This document shows, piece after piece, positions 5,748-13,444 of a stretch of DNA of 13,444 bases. The stretch lies in assembly GCA_905214265.1 (NCBI GenBank), contig CAJMLQ010000083.1:1-13444 (forward strand), given 5' to 3'. A model generated the notes under the pieces. The model saw only the letters and a list, made by a program, of their open reading frames with translations. It was not told the origin of the DNA and did not search any database. The position numbers and the translations under genes were made by a program. Origin of the DNA: an uncultured bacterium. GTDB lineage: Bacteria; Bacillota; Clostridia; Oscillospirales; Ruminococcaceae. Position 1 is the first letter of the stretch, and every line of letters begins with the position of its first letter.

Positions 5748-7076
5748 ATGAAAACACGTGACAACATCAGCGCCTCCGTTCTTTACCAACTGTTTCTGCG
5801 CCCTTTTACGCCGGAGGGGACCCTTTCTGCGGCTGCCGGACTGCTGGAGCACATCCGCAGCTTGGGGGTGGACATTGTTTACCTCTGCCCGGTTTTCCGG
5901 CAGGACGATGATCCCCGGACGGAATACTGGAGTGACCGCCAGATCAAAAGCGGCCTGGGCAACCCGAAAAATCCCTACCGCATCCAGGACTATTTCCATG
6001 TAGACCCGGAGTACGGAACAGACGGTGACCTGCGGGACTTCATCGAAAAGGCCCACCGCCTGGAGCTGCGGGTCATGCTGGATCTGGTATACTATCACTG
6101 CGGACCCTCGGCGGTGTTTTTAGAGAAGCACCCGGATTTTGTCAAGCGTGATGCCAGTGGGAGCGTCCGTTACGGGTCCTGGCACTTCCCAGAACTGAAC
6201 TTTGAATCCCAGAAACTGCGGGAATACCTTTGGGAGAATATGGAGTTTTTTGTCCGGGAATACGACGTGGACGGCTACCGCTGCGATGTCGGCGACGCGG
6301 TTCCACTTTCGTTCTGGGAGGAGGGCCGGAAGCGGTTGGAGACCATCAAACCGGACATTCTCATGCTCAACGAAGGGACCAAACCGGAATATCTGGGAGC
6401 TTTTGACGTCAACTACGACTTCAACTGGTCCTTCCGGCTTCCCCAGGTCTGCGCCGGAGACTGCACAGTCGAGGAACTGCGGGAATACTGGGGGGAGATT
6501 CACAGCCGTCTGCCTGCCGGAGGGCGGGTGCTCCGGTCCATGGACAATCACGACATCGCTCACGACAGCGGAGATCGCCGCTGGGAGGACCGCATCGGGT
6601 CCCGGGCGGTGGAGGCCTGCCTCACGGTGAACTTTACACTGGACGGCGTTCCGTTTCTTTATAATGGATATGAAATCGCGGACAACGGACCGCACAGCAT
6701 CTACGGCAACCGTTTCTACGGGAAGGAATTTCTCATCAACTGGTCCCGGACGCTGACAAGCAACGGCCAGGAACGACTGGAATTCGTTCGGGGGCTCTGC
6801 AGCCTGCGCCACGCCCAGCCAGCCCTGGTGGATGGAGACGTAGAATGGATTCCAGTTCGGGCAGAGGGCGTGGCCGCTTATCTGCGCCGCAGTCCAGAGC
6901 AGACGCTGGCCGTGCTGGTCAACCTCCGGGAGAAGCCGGCCAGTCTGTCGGTCACACTGCCGAACGGTGTCGGAATGCCAACCGCTCTCTGGCAGCGGGA
7001 CGCCTCCTGCCAGCGCGGCGTGGAAGGAATGCAGGTGGATTTGGATGGATATGGGTTTCTGGTAATGGAAATCTGA
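5748..7076 (+). CDS. GH13 alpha-amylase family glycoside hydrolase, cytoplasmic
   Basis: ATG at 5748, 9 bases after GGAAGG, gives 442 residues starting directly at the catalytic barrel (VLYQLFLRPF). Conserved GH13 regions are visible in order: region I LDLVYYHCG (Asp112, His117), region II DGYRCDVGD with the nucleophile Asp180, region III LNEG with the general acid/base Glu209, and region IV MDNHD with the transition-state stabiliser Asp269. HPDF near 128 and FPELNF near 147 resemble maltogenic/neopullulanase-type members. A short beta-sandwich fills about residues 360-442. There is no signal peptide or binding module, so it should act in the cytoplasm on imported alpha-glucosides. The exact specificity (alpha-1,4 or alpha-1,6, hydrolysis or transglycosylation) cannot be read. 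The divergent AraC gene is its probable regulator. An open frame extends upstream to 5352 but overlaps the regulator and has no homology-like pattern. Confidence 0.93.
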   Translation: MKTRDNISASVLYQLFLRPFTPEGTLSAAAGLLEHIRSLGVDIVYLCPVFRQDDDPRTEYWSDRQIKSGLGNPKNPYRIQDYFHVDPEYGTDGDLRDFIEKAHRLELRVMLDLVYYHCGPSAVFLEKHPDFVKRDASGSVRYGSWHFPELNFESQKLREYLWENMEFFVREYDVDGYRCDVGDAVPLSFWEEGRKRLETIKPDILMLNEGTKPEYLGAFDVNYDFNWSFRLPQVCAGDCTVEELREYWGEIHSRLPAGGRVLRSMDNHDIAHDSGDRRWEDRIGSRAVEACLTVNFTLDGVPFLYNGYEIADNGPHSIYGNRFYGKEFLINWSRTLTSNGQERLEFVRGLCSLRHAQPALVDGDVEWIPVRAEGVAAYLRRSPEQTLAVLVNLREKPASLSVTLPNGVGMPTALWQRDASCQRGVEGMQVDLDGYGFLVMEI

Positions 7077-7094
7077 AGGCCTGCAAGATGATTG

Positions 7095-7128
7095 AAAAGC
7101 GGCACGGCTTAACGCCATGCCGCTTTTT
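7095..7128. terminator. Bidirectional terminator between GH13 and the large regulator
   Basis: AAAAGCGGCA (7095-7104) pairs perfectly with TGCCGCTTTT (7118-7127), and GGC/GCC continue the stem after one mismatch, leaving a 5-base loop. The plus strand ends in TTTTT and suits termination of GH13. The reverse reading ends GCTTTTCAAT and could also stop the minus-strand regulator, whose stop codon is at 7142. Confidence 0.8.
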
Positions 7129-7141
7129 CTGTTGCCCGGCT

Positions 7142-9529
7142 TCAGGAATCCCCGCCGTCCTGCTGCAGCTGCCGTCGGTATTCCCCAGGCGATATTCCCA
7201 GATATTTCCGAAACATCCGATTAAGAGTCACTTCATTGTTGAGACCCACTCGAGCCGCGATCTCCTGCATGATCAATTCTGTGTTCTTCAGCAGCTCCTT
7301 GGCGCGCTCCAGACGAATTTTAGCGATATAGTCCTTCAGATTTTCCCCGTGGAACTTCTTGAAAATAGAGGAGATATACGGCACGCTTAAGTCAAACCGC
7401 TCTCCCAGCTGGCTGAGGCAGAGATCCGGGTCACCTGCGTGCTCCGCCACATAGGCGGCAATTTCCGCAGCCACACTGCCCGGGGCGTTTTCCTGTTCCC
7501 GAACGGCGTATTCGCACAGTTCATCTACGATGGAGTACAGGCAGGTGACCACTGCCGGGATGTCGGCGCAGTGCCGCACCTCCCGATAATAATGGTCGAA
7601 GGAGATTTCCTCCCGGCACTCCGGAGAAGAGGCCGGAGAAAGATTCATGGCACGGATAAAGGTGGAAATCAACGCCGTCAGCAAGCAGTCCTTGGCCTCC
7701 GGACCGATCTGCTGACCGACAAAGTTCATTTGACAGATTCCATCGATTTCCTGACGCGCTGCGTCCTGGTTGCCTTTGCGGATCTCATTGACCAGACGCA
7801 GCTCCGTTTCATAGGGATAGTAGTAATTCAGCCCCACAAAAGCAATATCCCGATAGCGGAAAACCCGACAGCTTCCACGGATCACCCGATAGGCAATGGC
7901 CTTTTTGGCCTCGTCGCAGCAGACGGCCAGCTGCTGGTAGCCACGATGCGCCTGGCTCAGCCCCATGGAGATCCCGATGCTGCAGGAGCCAGAAACCAGA
8001 TCAAAGACCCGCTGTGCCGCCTGCTCCCAAAGGACCTGACAGTACTCCATATCCGCGCTTGTATCCAAAATCGAGACGACCAACGCCAGCTGTGTATCGT
8101 CCATCCGGAGCCAATAGCAGCTGTGCCCCTCGTTTCCGAAGATCTCCTCCGCCACATTGGTCACGGCAACCAGAGCCAGTGCATACTCTGCTTCCGTAAA
8201 CTGCTCAAAAAACTCCCCTTCGTTTTCCAGCTGTACCACAGCGACTGCAAAAATATCCGAGACGAAGTTGATGTTGTATTCCAGCAGGTGCTTTTGGTAC
8301 ATTTCCTCACTCTCGTTGAGACTAACCGTATTTAAAAGCCGGTTGAGATAGCTGGTGCGCAGAAAGGGAATATTGTTCTGAATTGCCGTCTCGATCTGGT
8401 CACAGCGGTTTAGAGTCTGGAGTAGGGAATCCCGGACAAGCTGGATCTCGTTGGGGGATCCGTTCACGGCCCCGTTCAGGCGTTTGGCAATGACGTCGGC
8501 CATCTCGCGGATGGGACTGTACAGTCGGTGGCTGAAGTACACAGCAGCAGCCGCGCCCACCAGCAGGGCGATCAGGACCAGAGATAGTATAAAATACTGC
8601 TGCTCCCGGAACGACTCAAAAAAATCCTCCTCATCAAAAAGCATGACATACTTCCAACCGGTATCCTGGGATACCTTATAGGAAAGATACCGGGACCGCC
8701 CTTCCGTCGGGAAGGTACTGGAGCCGTAGGAATGCACCACATCCTGGATCTGAAGTTCTACCTCCTCGGGGAGCGTCCCAGCACAGGAGGAAAAGACGCA
8801 GCGGCCGGATTTGTCATACAGCAGGATATCCGCGCTACTGGTCTCACGGAGTGCGGAGACGCTCTCCAAGAGGACATCCCGGCGAAGCAGCAGCACCAGC
8901 CTCCCCCGCTTCTGTGCCGGCACAGAAGGCAGAAGGGCCTGCGTGTAAGTGAACATCTCCTGGTAGGTGGTCTGATTATAATAAATTTCCAACGTCTTCA
9001 AGGGATAAAACCGGCGGTACTCCGACGCGCAGAGATAGGTTTCCTTCCACTCTGAGAATGTCATTCCGTCATAATGGTACATGGTCCGGTAGAAATCTTC
9101 CGCCGAAAATACCGCGCCGGGAGTAAAAATCTGATCCGTCAGCGGACTGTAAAGATATAGGTCAAAAATCGCGTCGTTTTGCAGAATCCGAACGTCCTGG
9201 ACGAAGTCGGACAACGAGTACAATTCCGTGCGCCCCTGCAGCAGCATGGGAATCTGCTGGTGAAAGGCCAGCTTGTTGGCAATTTCCGTGATCTGATCCA
9301 GCTTGGCGTCCACGCTCAATTCAATCTGCCGCAAAAGGGTATAGCTGTTTTGAATGGATTTTTCCCGCATCTGCGATCGGATCTCGGGGAAAACTGCCAG
9401 CAAAATTGCCGCCATCAAAGCCAGAATCATGAAAAGATAGGTCAGAAAGAAATGGTAGACCGACTTGCGCTTCAGACGCTGATAGGGATTTTGTATGGTT
9501 GGGACGCGCCTTTTACACCGTCGCTGCAA
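7142..9529 (-). CDS. Large membrane-anchored AraC-family regulator with extracellular sensor
   Basis: From TTG at 9529, 9-10 bases after AGGAGGA, the protein has 795 residues. The frame continues to GTG 9586 (814 residues), where only a weaker AGAGG precedes. Transmembrane helix 1 spans about 26-48 and helix 2 about 312-333. The 260-residue segment between them should be outside the cell and resembles a Cache-type sensor. It is followed by a HAMP-like linker near 334-370 and a central cytoplasmic region near 420-560 (SIGISMGLS, DEAKKAIAYR) that looks like a degenerate GGDEF domain. At the C-terminus is a full AraC pair of helix-turn-helices at about 690-790 (LSQLGERFDLSVPYISSIFKKF; MQEIAARVGLNNEVTLNRMF; GISPGEY). 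Such one-component regulators couple outside sugar sensing directly to transcription without a kinase. It diverges from the importer genes starting at 9762 and very probably controls them. The central-domain call is tentative. Confidence 0.92.
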   Translation of the reverse strand: MQRRCKRRVPTIQNPYQRLKRKSVYHFFLTYLFMILALMAAILLAVFPEIRSQMREKSIQNSYTLLRQIELSVDAKLDQITEIANKLAFHQQIPMLLQGRTELYSLSDFVQDVRILQNDAIFDLYLYSPLTDQIFTPGAVFSAEDFYRTMYHYDGMTFSEWKETYLCASEYRRFYPLKTLEIYYNQTTYQEMFTYTQALLPSVPAQKRGRLVLLLRRDVLLESVSALRETSSADILLYDKSGRCVFSSCAGTLPEEVELQIQDVVHSYGSSTFPTEGRSRYLSYKVSQDTGWKYVMLFDEEDFFESFREQQYFILSLVLIALLVGAAAAVYFSHRLYSPIREMADVIAKRLNGAVNGSPNEIQLVRDSLLQTLNRCDQIETAIQNNIPFLRTSYLNRLLNTVSLNESEEMYQKHLLEYNINFVSDIFAVAVVQLENEGEFFEQFTEAEYALALVAVTNVAEEIFGNEGHSCYWLRMDDTQLALVVSILDTSADMEYCQVLWEQAAQRVFDLVSGSCSIGISMGLSQAHRGYQQLAVCCDEAKKAIAYRVIRGSCRVFRYRDIAFVGLNYYYPYETELRLVNEIRKGNQDAARQEIDGICQMNFVGQQIGPEAKDCLLTALISTFIRAMNLSPASSPECREEISFDHYYREVRHCADIPAVVTCLYSIVDELCEYAVREQENAPGSVAAEIAAYVAEHAGDPDLCLSQLGERFDLSVPYISSIFKKFHGENLKDYIAKIRLERAKELLKNTELIMQEIAARVGLNNEVTLNRMFRKYLGISPGEYRRQLQQDGGDS

Positions 9530-9609
9530 AATAAAGCTTCCTCCTCGGAACAAGCCGGTTGAACATAAAAAACTGTGTAATTTCACAAACTACCGGCCTC
9601 TTTTAAAAA

Positions 9610-9638
9610 AGAATATCATAAAAACGAATAGATGTAAA
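9610..9638 (-). promoter_or_regulatory. Predicted promoter of the large regulator
   Basis: On the minus strand TTTACA (9638-9633) and TATTCT (9615-9610) are 17 bases apart. The start would be near 9603, giving a leader of about 74 bases to the TTG at 9529. Confidence 0.55.
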
Positions 9639-9681
9639 TGGCTTTAATAACAGATTCCCCGAAATATGAATTATTGATTGC

Positions 9682-9706
9682 CAGTTAAAGAACTGTTTGT
9701 TTACAA
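9682..9706. promoter_or_regulatory. Inverted repeats next to and over the importer -35 box
   Basis: CAGTT-AAAG-AACTG (9682-9695) is a perfect 5-bp-arm dyad immediately upstream of the -35 box. TTGT-TT-ACAA (9697-9706) is a second small dyad overlapping the -35 itself. They are well placed for activation or repression of the importer operon, possibly by the divergent regulator or a global sugar regulator. Function is inferred from position only. Confidence 0.35.
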
Positions 9707-9728
9707 CCGGAGCCGGATTTTCTATAAT
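9700..9728 (+). promoter_or_regulatory. Strong sigma-A promoter of the ABC importer operon
   Basis: TTTACA (9700-9705) and a perfect TATAAT (9723-9728) are separated by 17 bases. The spacer contains CCGGAGCCGG (9707-9716), in which CCGG is repeated. Transcription would start near 9735, with AGGAGG at 9747-9752 serving the GTG start at 9762. Confidence 0.8.
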
Positions 9729-9761
9729 AAAGGCATCAAACACAACAGGAGGGATTCTTGA

Positions 9762-10736
9762 GTGACAGAACACACCATCTCCCACAGCGTCCCGGAAACA
9801 GGCGTGGTTCGGGCGCGGCAAAGGGCGCAGGCATTTGCGCGGCTTCGGCGGAACATTCTCCGGAACTGGCAACTCTATATCCTCATTCTTCCGGCTACGG
9901 TCTACTTCCTTTTCTTCTGCTACGGTCCGATGTATGGCGTTCAGATCGCCTTTAAGGATTTTATCCCTACAAAAGGGATCACCGGCAGCCCATGGGTGGG
10001 ATTCAAGCATTTTGAAACGCTATTTCACACCTATTCCTTTGGAAATATCTTTAAAAATACGATTTTCCTTTCTCTTTACTCCCTGGCGGCGGGGTTTCCT
10101 ATTCCGATCGTGCTGGCGCTGCTGCTCAACGAAGTGGACAACAAGTTTTTCAAAAAGCTGGTGCAGAACGTTACCTATGCGCCTCACTTTATCTCTGTAG
10201 TCGTTCTGGTCGGCATGCTCAACGTCCTTATGAGCCCCAACGGTGTGGTGAACGCCCTTGTTCGCGCCTTCGGCGGCGAGACCCAGCTATTCCTGGCGAA
10301 CTCTGCACTGTTTAACGACCTATATGTATGGTCCGGCGTCTGGCAGGGCATGGGGTGGAGTTCCATCATCTATTTGGCCGCCCTCTCCGGGCTGGATATG
10401 GAGATCCACGAAGCCGCCAAGGTAGACGGCGCCACCCGGATCCAGAGAATGTGGTATATCAATCTTCCCACATTGGTTCCCACCATCGTCATCCTGCTGA
10501 TCCTGAACAGCGGCAGCATCATGAATGTCGGCTTTGAAAAAGTCTTCCTGATGCAGAACAATCTGAATCTAGACAGCGCGGAGGTCATCTCCACCTATGT
10601 TTATAAGGTGGGGCTGGTACGGGCGCAATACAGCTTCAGTGCAGCGGTAGGGCTGTTCAACAACATCATCAATCTGATCCTGATCCTGCTGGTCAACACG
10701 ATCTCCAACAAGATCAGCGGAAGCGGCCTATGGTGA
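9762..10736 (+). CDS. Carbohydrate ABC transporter permease, LplB-type
   Basis: GTG at 9762, 9 bases after AGGAGG, gives 324 residues. The long basic cytoplasmic N-terminus (residues 1-35) leads into a first membrane helix at about 37-53 and the conserved YGPMYGVQIAFKDF segment typical of LplB/YteP-type permeases. Further helices lie near 100-122, 140-157, 190-208, 237-250 and 295-315. The EAA loop that contacts the ATPase is HEAAKVDGATRIQRMWYINLP (residues about 216-236), with the canonical EAA---G spacing. This class imports oligosaccharides or modified sugars in CUT1 systems. The stop overlaps the ribosome binding site of the next permease, indicating translational coupling. No ATPase gene is present in the window. 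Confidence 0.94.
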   Translation: MTEHTISHSVPETGVVRARQRAQAFARLRRNILRNWQLYILILPATVYFLFFCYGPMYGVQIAFKDFIPTKGITGSPWVGFKHFETLFHTYSFGNIFKNTIFLSLYSLAAGFPIPIVLALLLNEVDNKFFKKLVQNVTYAPHFISVVVLVGMLNVLMSPNGVVNALVRAFGGETQLFLANSALFNDLYVWSGVWQGMGWSSIIYLAALSGLDMEIHEAAKVDGATRIQRMWYINLPTLVPTIVILLILNSGSIMNVGFEKVFLMQNNLNLDSAEVISTYVYKVGLVRAQYSFSAAVGLFNNIINLILILLVNTISNKISGSGLW

Positions 10737-10747
10737 GGAGGGGTTCT

Positions 10748-11668
10748 ATGGCTTCTACAGTCAAACATCGCCGGATCCGGGAGTCTGTTTCCGACCGGGT
10801 ATTCAAAGTTGTCAACACCATCGTCCTGCTGCTGATTCTCATCGTCACCCTTTATCCTCTAATCTTTGTCTGCATTGCTTCTATCAGTGATCCGGACCTG
10901 GTCAACGCAGGAAAGGTGATCCTTATCCCCAAAAATATTATGTGGGATGGTTACAAGAAGGTCTTTGACGATCCCCGCATCCTTATCGGCTACCGCAATA
11001 CCATCTTTTATACCGTCGCCGGAACCCTTCTGGATCTGGCGGTAACTCTGCCGGCCGCCTATGTTCTATCCCGGAAAGATCTTGTGGGGCGCGGATTCTT
11101 TACTGTTCTGTTCATGATCCCCATGTTCTTCAGCGGCGGCCTGATCCCTACCTTTCTGCAGATGAAAAAATTCCACTTGGTCAACAACCCGCTCATTCTT
11201 ATTCTCCTAGGCGCGACTTCCATGAGTAACATCATCATCTGCCGCACCTTCTTCAAGACCAATATTCCTGAATCGTTGCAGGAAAGCGCCCGCATCGACG
11301 GAGCCTCCAACTTTTGTATCTTCTTCCGCATCGTGCTGCCTCTGTCGTCAGCCATCGTCGCGGTCATGGCGCTGTTCTTCGGCGTGGGCCATTGGAACAA
11401 CTACTTCAGCGCTTTTATCTACATCAACGACCCCAAATGGACTCCATTGCAGGTGATCCTGCGTGAAATCCTCTGCAAGAGCGAATTTAACGCGGAAATG
11501 CTCCTGATCGGCGCCAATGAATCCGCCGTCTTAAACCAGGAGCTGAAAACGGCGGAGCTCATCAAGTACGCGCTCATCATCGTCTCCAGTATTCCGGTTC
11601 TGCTCGTCTATCCCTTTATCCAAAAGTATTTTGTCAAAGGCGTTATGATCGGTGCAATCAAAGGCTGA
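10748..11668 (+). CDS. Carbohydrate ABC transporter permease, LplC/YtcP-type
   Basis: ATG at 10748 follows AGGAGGGG at 10736-10743 and gives 306 residues. The open frame also contains an ATG at 10730, but this overlaps the end of the first permease and lacks a ribosome binding site. A membrane helix at about 22-42 is followed by the ISDPD-VNAG segment characteristic of LplC/YtcP-type partners. Other helices lie near 84-107, 117-135, 146-163, 200-217 and 274-292. The EAA-like loop is ESARIDGASNFCIFFRIVLP (residues about 179-198). It should pair with the first permease to form the membrane channel. The C-terminus KYFVKGVMIGAIKG is typical of the family and shows that the protein is complete. 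Confidence 0.94.
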   Translation: MASTVKHRRIRESVSDRVFKVVNTIVLLLILIVTLYPLIFVCIASISDPDLVNAGKVILIPKNIMWDGYKKVFDDPRILIGYRNTIFYTVAGTLLDLAVTLPAAYVLSRKDLVGRGFFTVLFMIPMFFSGGLIPTFLQMKKFHLVNNPLILILLGATSMSNIIICRTFFKTNIPESLQESARIDGASNFCIFFRIVLPLSSAIVAVMALFFGVGHWNNYFSAFIYINDPKWTPLQVILREILCKSEFNAEMLLIGANESAVLNQELKTAELIKYALIIVSSIPVLLVYPFIQKYFVKGVMIGAIKG

Positions 11669-11669
11669 T

Positions 11670-11682
11670 ACGGATTTTCCGT
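11670..11682 (+). other. Small hairpin between permease and binding-protein genes
   Basis: ACGGA-TTT-TCCGT forms a 5-bp stem with a 3-base loop right after the permease stop and is followed by TTTAAATAG. It is too small for a confident terminator. It could mark an mRNA processing or stabilising point that raises binding-protein expression relative to the permeases. The binding-protein gene has its own AGGAGGT site at 11702-11708. Confidence 0.25.
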
Positions 11683-11713
11683 TTAAATAGCAGACAAATT
11701 TAGGAGGTATCGT

Positions 11714-13387
11714 ATGAAACGCAAAAACACACTGGCTTTCATCCTTTCCGCATGCGTGCTGGCCGGCGCATTGGGCGGCTGCGGCGACAAGTCCGCAGAA
11801 TCCTCGTCCCTTCCCTCGTCCGCGCCGTCCTCTTCCCAGGCGGCGGAATCCTCTGAACCGGAGGCTCCAAACGTTCCCGACTACATGAACGCCGTCGGCT
11901 ATCCTATCACAAAAGAAAAGATCACGGTGACCGTCCTTGGCCAGAAGGACCCCGGCGCACCGGAATGGAACGATCTTCTCCTTTTCCAAAAGGCCGAAGA
12001 GCTGACCAACATCCACTTTGACTTCACCCTGGTGGAAAGTACCTCTTATCCGGAAAAGAAAAACCTGGCCCTGGCCAGCGGCGAATATCCGGATGTATTC
12101 ATGCGCCAGCTGGGCGTATCCGACGAAGAAACCTATGGGCCGCTTGGTACCCTGCTGGATCTGACGGATCTCATCAGCCAATATGCGCCGAACCTTTCCG
12201 CCAGGATGGCGGAAGAACCGGAGATTCAGGGCTCCATGATTGCCACAGACGGCAAAATTTATGGTCTTCCTTATATCTGCCGTACCGCAACCCGCAACCC
12301 CAGTATTTCCTTTTATGATCGGAACTGGCTGGATAATGTCGGGTTGGAGCCTCCGCAGACGGTCGACGAGCTCTACACCGTCCTGAAAGCTTATAAAGAG
12401 CAGGACGCCAACGGCAACGGCGACCCGAACGACGAGATCCCCTGGTCCAACGCAGGCGGTACAAGTGCTCTGAACGCTTTCCGTACTGCAATCCTCCCCG
12501 CTTTCTTCGGCGTTTTCGTAGACGGAAACTGGCTGGCGGTCAAAGATGACGGCACGGTCTTCTTCCCGCCTGAGGAGGACACCTACAAGGAATTCCTCAC
12601 CTATATGCATAAGCTCTACAGCGAGGGTCTCATCGACCCTGAATCCTTTACCCAGACGTCGCAGCAGCACCAAGCTAAATGCAAAAACGGAATTGTCGGC
12701 ATCCTCAACGCCACTCCCACGATGATGCCGGCGGAACTCAACGGCAACTACTGGAGCCTGCCTGCGATGACCTCCGCATTCAACGACGTCAAGGCCATGC
12801 CGCCCTATACCAATATTTACACTTCCCGCGGTGCCATTACTGACAAATGCCAGTATCCGGAAGCCGTCATGCGCTGGTTTGATATTTGGTACGCCAAAGA
12901 TGAGGAAGCAGTTGAAGGCCTCTGTGGCAATGCCCTCTTCCTGGGCATCCAAGGCGAACACTGGGATTATGTCGACGCAGAAAAGACACAGTACTCTTTT
13001 ATCGAGCCAGTCACTGCCTTCCAGGATGTCAACGCCACTATCTCTGTGAACATGTACATTCCCTCCTACCTAAATTTTATGGCATACCCCACCGACTTCC
13101 CGCTGATGGAGATGAAGGTCAAAGCTGTACAGACAGAGCAGGAGCCCTACCAGAAAGACGGTTTTTCGCCTTATGCCCGCGCTACCAAAGAGGAAAATGA
13201 TCAGCTGGCGCTGGTTGAGACGGACATTCAAAATTATGTGAGCCAGATGACCTCGAAATTCATCGTCGGCGAAGCCTCGCTGGACGAGTTCGGGAGCTAT
13301 GTGACTACCCTCCAAAACATGGGGCTGGCAGATTACTTGGCACTGAAGCAGAGCATTCAGGACCGTTATATGGCCGGCATCCAATAA
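11714..13387 (+). CDS. Extracellular solute-binding lipoprotein of the carbohydrate ABC importer
   Basis: The 557-residue protein begins with a lipoprotein signal peptide: basic MKRK, a hydrophobic core, and the lipobox LGGC with Cys23 as the lipidated residue. A Ser/Ala/Pro/Glu-rich linker (about 27-52) tethers it to the membrane. The mature part has the large two-lobe layout of LplA/AlgQ2-like binding proteins (family 1), with EYPDVF near 124 and a TDGKIYGLPY segment near 178. Residues 231-241 (DANGNGDPNDE) form an EF-hand-like calcium loop, as known in the alginate-oligosaccharide binding proteins AlgQ1/AlgQ2. Family members capture oligosaccharides or complex sugars. The gene is last in the operon, 45 bases after the second permease and just before a terminator. 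The substrate cannot be assigned from the sequence, and the calcium loop does not by itself mean alginate. Confidence 0.94.
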   Translation: MKRKNTLAFILSACVLAGALGGCGDKSAESSSLPSSAPSSSQAAESSEPEAPNVPDYMNAVGYPITKEKITVTVLGQKDPGAPEWNDLLLFQKAEELTNIHFDFTLVESTSYPEKKNLALASGEYPDVFMRQLGVSDEETYGPLGTLLDLTDLISQYAPNLSARMAEEPEIQGSMIATDGKIYGLPYICRTATRNPSISFYDRNWLDNVGLEPPQTVDELYTVLKAYKEQDANGNGDPNDEIPWSNAGGTSALNAFRTAILPAFFGVFVDGNWLAVKDDGTVFFPPEEDTYKEFLTYMHKLYSEGLIDPESFTQTSQQHQAKCKNGIVGILNATPTMMPAELNGNYWSLPAMTSAFNDVKAMPPYTNIYTSRGAITDKCQYPEAVMRWFDIWYAKDEEAVEGLCGNALFLGIQGEHWDYVDAEKTQYSFIEPVTAFQDVNATISVNMYIPSYLNFMAYPTDFPLMEMKVKAVQTEQEPYQKDGFSPYARATKEENDQLALVETDIQNYVSQMTSKFIVGEASLDEFGSYVTTLQNMGLADYLALKQSIQDRYMAGIQ

Positions 13388-13404
13388 AAATTGATTAACG
13401 CAAA

Positions 13405-13444
13405 AACCACCTCCACAGCGTAACAGCTGCGGGGGTGGTTCTCT
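13405..13444 (+). terminator. Rho-independent terminator of the importer operon
   Basis: A 15-bp stem with one A/C mismatch and one G-T pair (13405-13419 with 13426-13440) closes a 6-base loop (GTAACA). It starts 17 bases after the binding-protein stop codon. The tail begins TTCTCT and then runs off the window, so the T-tract cannot be fully seen. Confidence 0.75.

Noticed and set aside
6120..7118. A 332-residue open frame on the minus strand
   Set aside because: It lies opposite the catalytic region of the GH13 gene, which has all its family motifs, and it crosses the terminator at 7095-7128.
11531..12961. A 476-residue open frame on the minus strand
   Set aside because: It lies opposite the end of the permease gene and the binding-protein gene, both clearly real. 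Its sequence has no recognisable domain; it is a by-product of GC-rich codon use.

Overview
The window looks like chromosomal DNA of a Gram-positive, GC-rich member of the Clostridia, plausibly a gut Oscillospiraceae-type organism. The signs are strong AGGAGG ribosome binding sites, consensus sigma-A promoters with 17-base spacers, a Ser-rich lipoprotein linker, and an LplA/LplB/LplC-style carbohydrate ABC importer without its own ATPase. The taxonomic placement is inference from style, not from a marker gene. No tRNA, rRNA, CRISPR array, insertion sequence or phage gene was seen.

The layout is a row of small carbohydrate modules, three of them with an AraC-family regulator. (1) 1-3590: a truncated AraC-type regulator on the minus strand diverges from a sugar phosphate isomerase/epimerase-like TIM-barrel gene (726-1553) and a Gfo/Idh/MocA oxidoreductase (1571-2620). 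A second isomerase/epimerase-like gene (2717-3523) follows with its own near-perfect promoter, and a terminator closes the module. (2) 3622-4239: a YfcE-like metallophosphoesterase as a single-gene unit ending at a bidirectional terminator. (3) 4243-5643, minus strand: an AraC regulator followed directly by a decayed DUF2461 pseudogene broken by several frameshifts. (4) 5748-7128: a cytoplasmic GH13 alpha-amylase-family hydrolase divergent from that regulator. (5) 7142-9638, minus strand: a large membrane-anchored AraC-type regulator. It diverges from (6) 9700-13444: two permeases and a lipoprotein solute-binding protein, closed by a terminator.

How the genes may work together is inference. 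The membrane-bound regulator probably senses an external sugar and controls the adjacent importer, which brings in an oligosaccharide or modified sugar using an ATPase encoded elsewhere. GH13 would cleave alpha-glucosidic bonds inside the cell. The oxidoreductase with its two TIM-barrel partners resembles gene sets that oxidise, isomerise or epimerise unusual sugars, cyclitols or glycosides through keto intermediates. The exact substrate cannot be read from the sequence.

The most unusual observations are the hidden DUF2461 pseudogene, two divergent promoters at 642-671 that face each other across the same DNA, a 20-bp dyad and a tandem 10-bp repeat flanking them, and a sequence shared by two AraC-linked intergenic regions. 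I did not find a clearly novel defence or mobile system.
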